Under the pieces are notes generated by a model that made no database searches, had not been told where the DNA came from, and saw only the letters and a list, made by a program, of their open reading frames with translations. 25,523 bases of DNA from Entrophospora sp. SA101 (taxonomy: Eukaryota; Glomeromycota; Glomeromycetes; Entrophosporales; Entrophosporaceae), in the NCBI GenBank assembly GCA_958430865.1, contig CAUDNR010000681.1, positions 1 to 25,523 on the forward strand, given 5' to 3'. The position numbers were made by a program, and so were the translations under genes. Shown in pieces: positions 1 to 8,922 of this stretch; position 1 is the stretch's first letter; each line of letters starts with the position of its first letter.

Positions 1-72
1 TTAATTCAAAAAAACAATCTACATTAGATAGTTTTTTGAACATTAATATTGAATAATTATTTTTTTATAATC

Positions 73-92
73 ATAATAATAATAATAATAAA
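73..92. repeat. AAT microsatellite, first copy
   Basis: About six ATA/AAT units lie between two T-rich runs in the AT-rich left end. The same tract is at 11906-11925. No gene is seen in the first 130 bases. Confidence 0.8.
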
Positions 93-136
93 TTTTTTTT
101 TATTCGTTAACTTAATCATGTGATGATCAACAAAAT

Positions 137-202
137 TCTCTATACCGGATTCTCTCTATAACGGATCTTTTTTCCCCAGACAAATGATCCGTTATAGAGA
201 GA
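137..202. repeat. Inverted/direct copies of a pogo/Tigger-like terminal motif
   Basis: The motif TCTCTATAACGGAT occurs at 153-166, in a one-base variant (ACCGGAT) at 137-150, and inverted at 187-200. The two inner copies form a 17-bp perfect inverted repeat (151-167 with 186-202) around an 18-base loop. Read on the minus strand, the right edge begins TA then CAGTTCACTCTCTCTATAACG. That resembles the CAGT-starting, CTCTATAACG-containing ends of pogo/Tigger elements, a comparison made from memory. No transposase lies between the arms, so this is at most a remnant or MITE-like fragment. It abuts the Tc1 element. Confidence 0.6.
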
Positions 203-214
203 GTGAACTGTATA

Positions 215-1523
215 CAGTCCCCCAAAAAAGTAATGGCGGGGTGTTTTTTTATTATAAAAAAATTTTCTACATAAGAACATATTTCCAAATTTTTATATCC
301 AGACCACATTTAGGTAGAGAATATACCTATAAAAAATCAGTACTTAGTATGTCATCCTTCTGCGTCAATGCAGGCCTGAATGCGATTTAACATACTAGTA
401 ACACATCTAAGAACTACATCATCGGGTATATTATTCCACTCCTCCCTTGCTAACGCAATAAATGCCTCCTGTGACACATTCTGTTTTTGCGCCACCATTG
501 CCTTGACCCTCTTCTCTACATTGTGCTTGAGAATTGCCCAGATATTTTCGATCGGGTTGAGATCTGGGCTATATGATGGCCAAGGCAAAACCCGCTTTGG
601 CAGATGCAATTCAAGATCTGCACGAACATCCTTCGAAGTATGTTTGGGATCGTTATCTTGCTGGAAAACCCAGCATTGATCACCATAAATGCTATTTGCA
701 TTGTCATATAAATTCTCGTTGAGAATTTTTCAATAGAGGTGTCGGTCCATGTTCTCCACGAACGTACACATTCCAACTTTTCCATGTGCACAAATTGCAC
801 CCCACATGTGAAGTTTAAATGGGTGTTTCACCATTGGTGGAATGGGTTTGTCAGAATGCGACCAAGCCAAACAAGTGTTTCGAAACATCTGCAAAGTTGT
901 TTCATCGGAAAATACGACCTTGCGCCAGTTGTAACGTGAATGGCTTTGAGCCCACACCAACCGGTTTTGTTTGGCTTGTTCGGTGAGAAGAGGGACACGT
1001 CTTGGTAAAGTAGCAACATAACCAAGTCTAGAAAGTTCATTACGAATAGTTTGTTCAGTTGCCTCAAAATTTGTGTGGGTTTCCTCAAGTCGAGCCTTGA
1101 TTTCACCTGCTGTAACGAAGTGATTCGAATTTACGATTTTGCCGATCTGGTGATGCATTTTTGGTGAAACTTTGCGTGGGCGTCCAGAACAATGAATTTT
1201 GGAATTTTGCCATTTTTGCGAAGGTGAGCTACGTATCGTTCACAGGAACACTAGTCTTTTGAGAGATTTGTGTTGGACTTCTGTAGCCTTGTCGCCACAA
1301 GTTCTTAACCACTTCGCGGTTCTCTTTTAAAGAAAAATTTTCCATTTGTCAAAGTAATATGCTTTACTAATCAAAGTATTCAGATTCGAAGTAAACAAAA
1401 AGTGTAGTACAAGTCTCAAAGTATACCGGTAGTAACCTAATATATCCAAACAGCAACTAATCGCACCATAAAAAGGATTACACAGCATAAAATGCACCCC
1501 GCCATTACTTTTTTGGGGGACTG
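215..1523 (-). mobile_element. Tc1-like (Tc1/mariner) transposon, first copy, non-autonomous
   Basis: The ends are perfect 29-bp terminal inverted repeats (215-243 and 1495-1523) starting CAGTCCCCC. They are flanked by TA at 213-214 and 1524-1525, the target duplication expected for Tc1/mariner. Total length is 1,309 bp, normal for Tc1. It encodes one minus-strand transposase (start near 1345, stop near 352) that is broken by frameshifts and a nonsense codon, so the element cannot supply its own enzyme, though its ends look intact. It lies 3' of the DUF6589-like gene and directly abuts the pogo-like repeat, with only TATA between. Confidence 0.93.
352..1345 (-). pseudogene. Tc1-like transposase pseudogene, first copy
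   Basis: About 331 codons remain, close to the ~340 usual for Tc1. In order: an N-terminal helix-turn-helix region starting MENFSLKENREVV; a GRPRK motif like the AT-hook-type linker of Tc1 transposases; the first catalytic Asp in VVFSDET; the second in QQDNDPKHTS; and the catalytic Glu in SPDLNPIENIW. There are two frameshifts between the start and GRPRK (about 1230-1180), and an in-frame TGA at 730-732 between the first and second catalytic Asp. The reading frame is otherwise continuous. The residues between the second Asp and the Glu number 35, not the usual 34. The second copy carries the same lesions. Confidence 0.92.
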
Positions 1524-1739
1524 TACATTCAAAAATTCGGACTGATTGGCATTTTTTGATGAGTATAGGTGATACGCACCATATATATATTATGTTAAAA
1601 TAAATTAATAATATTATGAAATGTATCTCCATCTGATCCATCTGATAATCAGTAGTTTCAGTTGGCAATTTATTTCTCTACAAAAGCTAAGCATTTTTTA
1701 AAATTATTAAAATTATTAATTTTTTGAATTATCCAATCA
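1524..1739. other. AT-rich spacer between Tc1 and the DUF6589-like gene
   Basis: This is 216 bases of AT-rich DNA holding the right TA of the Tc1 insertion and the 3' flank of the minus-strand gene. No gene, structured RNA or repeat boundary was recognised. The equivalent in the second copy is 13357-13572 and looks identical. Confidence 0.7.
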
Positions 1740-4623
1740 TTAATAAATTTTATAATTACCTGATATTTTTTCTTTTAAGCTTCTATCAATCTCTCCATCT
1801 ATATTTAAAATGTTAGCAGCATCCATATCACTATCTTCTGATTGCAAATTAATTTCCAAATCTGGCTCATTATTAATATCTTCATCCATGTTTAGTCTTT
1901 CATTATAAGATTTTGTCAGATCATCAATGGCACCTGAAAGATAGGAATAACAGTAATTGCATTGAAGTCTTAACACCTGAAAACATTCTTCATGGTAAGA
2001 ATGACCACATATTAATACTTGAAAATCTGTACTTGATATTTTACAATTATCATAATCACATAACTTTTCAATAATTGGTGATGTTTTTGTATGGTACCCA
2101 AGTGGCAAAACACCAGCACAGAAACCAGATTTAATTGGCAAAATATAATAATAAGGTTTTTTGATGTTTTTGCCTTCCATTTTCTTTTCTACTCTACCAT
2201 CATTTTTTGAAATTTCATCAAAAAAATCCAAAAGAAATAATGCAGTTTTTTTAATTAATTCATCAAGATCTTTTTTTTTATAAGGATAATCTTTTTTTGG
2301 TGCAAATGATGACATGAAGTTATTTTCAGATTTGCAATGGTCAATAAATAATGCATCACGCCTGAGAGACTTGGCTGTGTTCACTTTTGCATTTGTGTGT
2401 CTTTGAACCAAACTATGGAAATTTTCTACACGATATTCATCCAACTTATTTAAATTATTCTTCAATGTATCCATTATAGGATGTTTGATCTGTTTCCAGT
2501 ATTGGATGTCTGACAAAAATGCAAGAATAATTTTATCATAATTGTGTCTCTGGAAATGTTTCATAATACACCAAAGATGAAATACTGCACTTATATATTC
2601 ATCAAGATGATTCCCTCAGAATAAGGTTGTGTAGACATCAAGAGTTACATGGACCAAATTGTCTAACAGATCTAAGAATATTAAATATCCTGTTTTTTTT
2701 TGAATTTTTAAATCTTCTCATTACAAAACATTTAACAATTTGCCATCCTCCATGTGCAAGATATAACAAAAGGTTCACTATCCATGGTTTTGGTTTTGCA
2801 GTTAGCTTTTTTTTCTTCCCAAATACTGTTCTATACATTGAATCAAAAAAGCCCCAAAATGTCAAAAAGACTGATTCACATGTATTAAGTGAAAGGTGTA
2901 ATGGGCCTAAAAATGACAGTATATGAAGAATTTCCTTTGGAATGCTGGTATTATCAATTGAATTAAGTCTTTTTATAACTGCTCTCCTTAAGTACAGCTG
3001 TCCAGGATAATCAGCAGGGATGAACAGCATATTATCACTCAAGTAATTTTTCACTTCAGGTAATCTTGATAAAACTCATTATTAATATCATTTTATTACA
3101 AAACAATTATACAGTATAATAACAATTACCTTATAAATGAATCAACAGCTTGAAGATAATTTTTTGTATTTTTAAGTCAAGTTCAACAAAATCAACAAGT
3201 TTAGTTTGAGTAAACTTACATCCATATTTTTCATAAATATCAATATCATATGAATGAACTACCAATGATTGTATAAGTTCAGGCTCATCAAATTTTATCA
3301 GGTCAGAAATTTCTTTCCAGTTAGCTTTTTCCAAATTATAACTTTTTGCTAATAAAATCATATCATGAAGATCATTTTTGATAATTGAAGCATCAACTCC
3401 TTTTGGATTTATGTATTGGGTCATTATTTTCATTGTAATATGGAATGGGTGGTATAGAAACTGTATCAAACAAAATAGTTTCCATATGAGCAATTTGGGA
3501 AGTAGATGTTACATTTGGAATTCAAGTACTATATATGCAAGTTGTGATAATCATCAATATAACCTATTATAAGATTTTTGGACTAAAATAATATTAGTAT
3601 TTTGTTTAATTTAAACAATGCAAAAATTTTTTAATCAAACATACTGATTTCTTAACATATGCTTGTACTGTCTCTTCATGTGTTTCAACAAATTTTTCCA
3701 ACTTATTGATATGTGGCACTTATTCCAACATTTGCAAGGGTGTTTATACCACTAGTAGAAGTGCCAGACTCTGCAAGAAACAATCCAATGGATGTTTTGG
3801 TACCACTTACCTGTTTATTACGCAGTGCAGCCATTTGATAGCACAATAACATAACCTTTTGTTTTAACAATGATTGTGTTTTTTGATTTTTATTTTTGGG
3901 ATTCATGGCTTCATATAAAACATCAAAAAATCCTTTTAGTTTTGGATCATGGCTTTCAATTAATTCCACAAATTCTTGAACATCAAAAATTGGCATATTA
4001 TTATTTTAGTCATTCGTTCAATTTGTTCATTGAAATATTGTGAACTATTTATATAATACAAGTTTTTATTTCTCAAACCCAGCAGGTTTGAGTTTAAAAC
4101 AATTATTATGGTTTAATATAAAAAATGTATTGTAGTGATCATAAATTATTTATAATACATATCTAAACAATTTTTTTTGGGCAATTATAACATAAAATAA
4201 TTAAGTTACCATTGTTATGTGATTTTCCACTTCAATCATATATGCACCCAATTCTGCTTCTAAATCATTAATTCTTTGTGTTAATTGTTCAATACTCACA
4301 GTTTTATTACAGAGGTTTTGATAATCCTTTTCACTTAAACAAATGTGTTTATGTTGATTTACTTTTGCATAGAAAGATGTATCCTTATCAATATTTTGTT
4401 TATGATTTGGTCTGTCATTTTGGTTATAATTAATTAATTCATTGTAATGCTTTTTGCATAATTGGTCACCAACTTGGAGTTTAACATTTAGAGATTGAAC
4501 AGTTGGACATTTGTGTGCTTTAATTATAGAGTATTCTGTAATTTTTCTATATTCCTCACTAATATTTTCTTCACCACATACTACACAAGGACCATAATTT
4601 TTACAAACACTACCTCTAGTCAT
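1740..4623 (-). pseudogene. DUF6589-like gene with N-terminal C2CH motif and C-terminal RING-like finger, first copy, broken
   Basis: Multi-exon minus-strand gene of unknown function. Exon 1 (4623-4210) encodes a Cys13/Cys16/Cys56/His59 putative zinc site and a short coiled coil (SIEQLTQRINDLEAEL); it ends at a GTAACT donor. Later exons carry LAESGTSTSGINTLANVG, then a DDYH-like segment, then PADYPGQLYLRRA, FLGPLHLSLN, PKPWIVNLL, HGGWQIV and VENFHSLVQRHT, which I recognise as the DUF6589 pattern of basidiomycete and mycorrhizal-fungus repeat families. The last 274 codons end in a RING-like set of eight ligands, C-x4-C-x11-C-x-H-x2-H-x2-C-x7-C-x2-C. Lesions shared with the second copy: a frameshift at the T9 run 2693-2701 and TGA at 2617-2619. 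Private lesions here: an 11-base loss near 3711, an extra T near 3408, and a lost T near 3170. Probably a decayed member of a multicopy family; the DUF assignment is from memory. Confidence 0.75.
4072..4092. repeat. Small perfect hairpin in the first intron of the DUF6589-like gene
   Basis: CTCAAACC at 4072-4079 pairs with GGTTTGAG at 4085-4092 across a five-base loop. It lies between the GTAACT donor at 4209 and the second exon, so probably in an intron. The second copy (15937-15957) keeps both arms and changes one loop base (c to t), although the surrounding region is divergent. Function unknown. Confidence 0.55.
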
Positions 4624-5307
4624 TTTTCTAATTAAATAAAAACAAAAAAAATAATGGAATGTGTTTTAATTAATTTAAAATTTATTTGTTATTATTACTA
4701 TTTACTTTTTTTACTTTTTATGTGTATTTTAAAATGAGAAAGATAGTCAATTTCGTCAAAACATCAACTTTATTACAAATAAACTCAAAACTAAATTCCG
4801 CTCTGGTAAAACGACCATCTGCTCTAGAAACAAGAATATCTATGGAATAATTTTGTAAAATTTGAGGTATAATAATTATGTGGTGTATCCCATGTTTTTA
4901 TAATAGGTCCCTTTTTCGATTTACACATTTAAATGTAGATCTTTTTTTGAAATATCAATAGTAATCGTGACTTGCAGATCTATCCATAAACGGATTTTTA
5001 ACCATGCTCATGAATTGATTTTTTTTTTTGGAAAAACAATTTATTTTTGACAGAGTCCAAGGTGACAAAACATGAGTGTTGTTGTTTGGTTTGGTTTAGG
5101 TATCCTAAAGAAAACATGTTAATAACTAACCAGAGATACTTTTTTTCTTTGTATTGATATTTTTATAAATATTTTAATTGGAATCAAAACACAGAGCAGA
5201 TCTTGCTGGGTAATTATAAGATCCTCATCAAGATGATAATGAATGAACAATTGGTATTTTGCTTTGCGTAATCGTTAATAATATTACTATTATTATAATT
5301 ATAATAT
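4624..5307. other. AT-rich intergenic region, first copy
   Basis: This 684-base stretch lies upstream of the minus-strand DUF6589-like gene and presumably holds its promoter; no specific promoter element can be named. On the minus strand a short open stretch ends at 4719-4721 and reads VSRADGRFTRAEFSFEFICN. It looks protein-like but is only about 60 codons long, lacks a clear start, and its upstream part fits a different frame. It may be a gene remnant; I did not call it a gene. The rest is T-rich sequence without recognisable features. The second copy (16486-17169) looks identical. Confidence 0.5.
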
Positions 5308-5700
5308 ATCAAGGCAGCACACCATTGAAAAAGAAACATTTCAATATGCAATGTTTAATTATTGGAAATTGGCAGGTGTTGAAGCACGCATGCTGCCTTG
5401 AACACTTTACAGTCATTCACACACATATTCCTCATGTACATAAGGCTAATCTGACTTGCGATGCCCGATGATATGATGATGCAACAGAATTCCAGGGGGG
5501 TCGCTCTACCCTGGAGCTACATCAAGACTGCATCAATCGTCAAGGATGCTTTTCACTAATCTTCCCTCATAGCATCCAGACCAAAAAAGGCTGCTGGCAT
5601 GCTAGCCGAAAAGTTGCCTGCAACGATCCTACCTCTAGGGTAAGGATGGCTCTGTGACCAGGTCGCAACTCTGTTGATGAATTGGGTGATTCCGGTCTGG
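5308..5700. ncRNA. Hairpin-rich, GC-richer island; candidate structured RNA or repeat, first copy
   Basis: It stands out from the AT-rich surroundings, especially 5491-5700. Inverted repeats seen: TCAAGGCAGCA at 5309-5319 with its complement at 5391-5401; TCCAGGG at 5491-5497 with CCCTGGA at 5509-5515; and CCAGACC at 5576-5582 with GGTCTGG at 5694-5700, which encloses smaller hairpins (GTTGCCTGCAAC; ATCCTACC with GGGTAAGGAT). On the minus strand 5521-5502 reads TGTAGCTCCAGGGTAGAGCG, close to a tRNA D-arm/pol III A-box, but no convincing B-box or tRNA fold follows. I could not match it to RNase P, MRP, SRP, U-snRNA, U3 or telomerase RNA. No coding potential is supported. It could also be a SINE-like or MITE-like repeat. 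Confidence 0.35.
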
Positions 5701-6385
5701 GATAATCGTCATTAATCTCTACTAAATAATATGAACGTGCTACGGATTAATTGATAACAATTAAATAGACGGAACGTAACACGAATTCAAAGGATAATAA
5801 ATAATTATACACGTTATTAATAAATAAATAGAATTAGTAAAAATAAAAATAATGAAATAAAAATAATGAAAATAAAAATAGAGATTCGACCAAAAGATCT
5901 GCGTCAAAATCTAATTCCGGTAACACAGACAAAGTAGCAAATAAGGGAGCTTTGAAGAAAATGAGCATATAAATTTGGCTCACCAGGATATTGAAATTTT
6001 AGAGAAGAATTAGCTCCTGAGCAAGAGCATGCTCACGTAATATGACTGATATAGAGACAATTAGATAGTGAGAGTGCCCAAAGAAGAAACAGGTTATTTA
6101 ATAAAATCTTATATAAGATTAAGATGAAAATTTAATCAATCAAGAAAATGGAAGAGCCATTGAATTGGGGAAGCAAATAATTGAGCAAGAAATAAATGTC
6201 AATCAACAAGCAGATCATGATAATTTACAAGAATTTAGCTAATGAAAACAGAAATTTACATCAGCATGGGTTCCTAAAAATTTAATGTTCTTTTGTCACG
6301 TGAATTACCTAAAAATGAAAATTGAGATTATCCGAAAATTTTGATAAAGATTTTGAGGAAAAAATAAAATAAATAAATAAAACAA
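5701..6385 (+). pseudogene. AT-rich upstream region with probable decayed coding sequence, first copy
   Basis: The first ~180 bases are AT-rich with AAT/AAAT runs. From about 5880 to 6240 plus-strand frames contain coding-like fragments that switch frame and hit stops: EHINLAHQDIEILEKN, then ELAPEQEHAHV, then RQLDSESAQRRNRLFNKI, then NGRAIELGKQIIEQEINVNQ. They read as charged, helical, possibly coiled-coil protein. No family was recognised. It sits directly upstream of the PPR gene, so its 3' part (about 6240-6385) is probably that gene's promoter and 5' leader. The second copy (17563-18247) carries the same breaks, with two substitutions near its left end. Confidence 0.3.
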
Positions 6386-8653
6386 ATGTTTAAATTTTTT
6401 AGAACATCTAATAATATTAATATAACTAATATATCAAGAAAATTAAGACTTATAATCTATCCATTAAAGAATAATATAGGTTTGAAATTGATATTTTGTT
6501 CTAATAATGCATTATTACAAGGTACTACAACAACTATTAGAAAAAAGTATCAAATTCAAATACAAGGTTTGTTATTTTATACGACTGACACTCGAGCAAC
6601 AAACCTTACAACTGCAACTAATACAACCATTAACACAGCTAAAACGAATACAACTGAACAACAATTAAATTACTACGAAAATTTTCGAAAGGCTATCAAG
6701 GCTGGTAACATTCCAGAAATAATTAAAACATACCAAGAACTATTTGATAGCGAGCAAAAACAAGAATTAAAATTTAAAGATTATAACAAAGCAATCGATT
6801 ATATAAGTAGGTCAAATTTAGATGAACATTTACCAATTTTGTATAAAATGGTAGAAGATATGAAAACCTTAAACATTCAAACTAAATTATCTATATATAC
6901 TTCACTTATGTATGCAAACAAACTTCATAATAAGCCTTGGGAGGCTTGGAGACTCTTTGAATCGTTGAAGCATAGTGGATACGAAATCGTTCACGTTGAT
7001 GCTTATTTAGATGCTTACAGTTTATTGATAAATGCTTTCAAACAAACGTTAAATTCTGATGGTGCAATGATAGTTTTTGTGGATATGAAAAATCATGAAA
7101 AATTTCAACCTGTTGCTCATCATTATCATGATCTCATCGAGTTGTTTCAACTAAAAGGTGATGTCAAGCAAATGGAAAAACTTTATGACGAGATGATCGT
7201 AAACATAATGGAACCGCTTGAAAAAACATCGTATCTAATGATCAATCAATATATGGGATTGGGCGACATCAACAAAGCTCTTGTAATTTATAAAAGAATA
7301 TTACGCTCAAGTAATATCGATAATGATGATGGCACCAATCACCAATTAGATTTGTTAACTTATAATAATGTTATCTATCTAAGCATTCAGGAAAATAATA
7401 TTCAAAAGGCCATGCATTTTTATGAATCAATGCTAAAAAATAACATTCAACCAAATCACACGACATATGACATGATGTTTAACATGTGGTTGGATAACGA
7501 TGATTCAAAGAACGCATATTCAATTTATAAAAAAATGATTGAATCAAATATAAATCCGAATAAAGATTCCGGGGTTATAATACCATTATTATTTAAAGAA
7601 GGTGAAATAAAATCATCAATTGAAATATTTAAAAATGAAGTACAGGTTGCAAAGGAGCAAGGAACCACAGACGTTTATTATGACACAATAAAGAGGATTT
7701 TTAGAGGTTTTGATAAGAATCCATCACAAATAAAAGATTTTTTAAATGAGGTTAAAAATAATCATGGAATAGAAATTGATGAAAAAATAGGAACTCTGTT
7801 GCTATATCATTATATGTCTATTAATGATAATGATAGTTTAATAGAATTTTACGATATATTGGTAAATAAATTGAATAGTTCGATAGACACTGAAACTTAC
7901 ACAAAATTGATTGAGCATTTAATTAAATCAAAAAGGATTGAAGAATCATTGCAAGTCTACTATGAGGCTAGATCGAAATGTGGTTTGAATACAAGAAGTT
8001 ATAACATTATACTAGACTCCTTTGCCAATATTAATCACATGTCCGAGGCTCAAAGAATTTTTGTTGACATGAGACGACTTGATGTCAAGCCAAATTCTTA
8101 TACTTACAGCGCTCTAATAAAAGGACTAGGTAAAACTTATGATTATGATGGTGTGGTGAACTTTCACAATCTACTTAAAATGAATCTTGATGTAGAATTC
8201 GATTTAATAATTTATAATGCATTGATGGAAGCATATAATAGATGTGGATATGGTTATCAGGTTATTCAATTATGGGATTTGCTGGTATTGTCTGAACATC
8301 CAATTGATGATAAAACTGTTTCGATAGTTTTAGATACTTGTGGTTATTGTTACATCACTTATAAAATCAAAGAAATATGGGATTACTTAAAAGACAGGAG
8401 GTTTAAATTCTCCATAAATAACTATAATTCATACATAGAAGCATTATCACGTACCAATCAATTTACAGAAGCAAAACGTGCATTAATGTATGAATTACAA
8501 CAAGATGGATTCGTACCGGAAGAGAAAACTGTAAGACCTTTATTATCTTTTTTGCATGATAAATCTAGAGGTAAAGATCAATTTCATATTATAGATTGGA
8601 TTAGGAGAGAATATCCAGATTTAGCAGTAAAACTAAAATTTAGTAGAGTATAA
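6386..8653 (+). CDS. Pentatricopeptide repeat (PPR) protein, probably mitochondrial, first copy
   Basis: Intact intronless 755-codon frame. The first ~65 residues are basic, hydroxylated and almost free of acidic residues (MFKFFRTSNN..., SRKLRLIIYPLKNN), as expected for a mitochondrial presequence, followed by a Thr/Asn-rich linker to about 92. The rest is helical hairpin repeats. The clearest PPR motifs are about 325-358 (TYNNVIYLSI...KNNIQPN), 360-393 (TYDMMFNMWL...ESNINPN), 537-571 (RSYNIILDSFA...RLDVKPN) and 572-606 (SYTYSALIKGL); weaker ones lie near 100-300 and 608-710. PPR proteins bind RNA in organelles and govern processing, stability or translation of mitochondrial transcripts; the target here cannot be told. 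The start follows an AT-rich leader and gives the only full-length frame. It is convergent with the large minus-strand gene 269 bases downstream. The second copy differs by one residue. Confidence 0.9.
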   Translation: MFKFFRTSNNINITNISRKLRLIIYPLKNNIGLKLIFCSNNALLQGTTTTIRKKYQIQIQGLLFYTTDTRATNLTTATNTTINTAKTNTTEQQLNYYENFRKAIKAGNIPEIIKTYQELFDSEQKQELKFKDYNKAIDYISRSNLDEHLPILYKMVEDMKTLNIQTKLSIYTSLMYANKLHNKPWEAWRLFESLKHSGYEIVHVDAYLDAYSLLINAFKQTLNSDGAMIVFVDMKNHEKFQPVAHHYHDLIELFQLKGDVKQMEKLYDEMIVNIMEPLEKTSYLMINQYMGLGDINKALVIYKRILRSSNIDNDDGTNHQLDLLTYNNVIYLSIQENNIQKAMHFYESMLKNNIQPNHTTYDMMFNMWLDNDDSKNAYSIYKKMIESNINPNKDSGVIIPLLFKEGEIKSSIEIFKNEVQVAKEQGTTDVYYDTIKRIFRGFDKNPSQIKDFLNEVKNNHGIEIDEKIGTLLLYHYMSINDNDSLIEFYDILVNKLNSSIDTETYTKLIEHLIKSKRIEESLQVYYEARSKCGLNTRSYNIILDSFANINHMSEAQRIFVDMRRLDVKPNSYTYSALIKGLGKTYDYDGVVNFHNLLKMNLDVEFDLIIYNALMEAYNRCGYGYQVIQLWDLLVLSEHPIDDKTVSIVLDTCGYCYITYKIKEIWDYLKDRRFKFSINNYNSYIEALSRTNQFTEAKRALMYELQQDGFVPEEKTVRPLLSFLHDKSRGKDQFHIIDWIRREYPDLAVKLKFSRV

Positions 8654-8922
8654 GAAATTTATGATTTTAAGTTTATTTTAGTTAATTAATTATTAAAAAT
8701 TAAGATATTATTATAAAAATATACAAATGGGATTTTCATTATTCAAAGAAAAAAAAACAATAAAAATAAATAATTAAAAAAAAAAGAGATGAAAAACAAA
8801 GCTAAAGAATGCTAATTTATAATTAATGATTAAATAATTAAATATGTAATAAATATATCATTGTTCAGAAAAAAAAAATTTAATAAATCAATAAATCTAA
8901 CATTTAACAAAAAATTTAAAAC
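8654..8922. terminator. Shared 3' region of two convergent genes, first copy
   Basis: The 269 bases between the PPR stop and the stop of the large minus-strand gene are A/T runs with AATAAA-like signals on the plus strand (for example in the ATAAAAATAAATAATTA stretch near 8760) and T/A-rich tracts on the other. They presumably hold both 3' UTRs and polyadenylation sites. There is no room for, and no trace of, a BEACH domain exon. The second copy is 20516-20784. Confidence 0.5.

Noticed and set aside
380..679. 99-codon plus-strand open frame, and its twin at 12213-12512
   Set aside because: It is antisense to the transposase core with its catalytic Glu motif; a shadow frame.
1327..1668. 113-codon minus-strand open frame across the Tc1 end
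   Set aside because: It crosses the terminal inverted repeat and flank, overlaps the true transposase start in another frame, and has no recognisable protein character.
5400..5460. U17/snR30-like ATATTCCTC motif
   Set aside because: Only one short motif matches; no partner motif or H/ACA boxes at suitable distances.
5259..5471. 70-codon plus-strand open frame starting with an Ile run
   Set aside because: It overlaps the hairpin-rich island, has low-complexity composition from an AT repeat and no domain; not supported as a gene.
5502..5521. tRNA gene suggested by the D-arm-like minus-strand sequence
   Set aside because: No acceptor stem, anticodon arm or T-arm GGTTCGA motif follows at the right spacing; kept only as an A-box-like hint.
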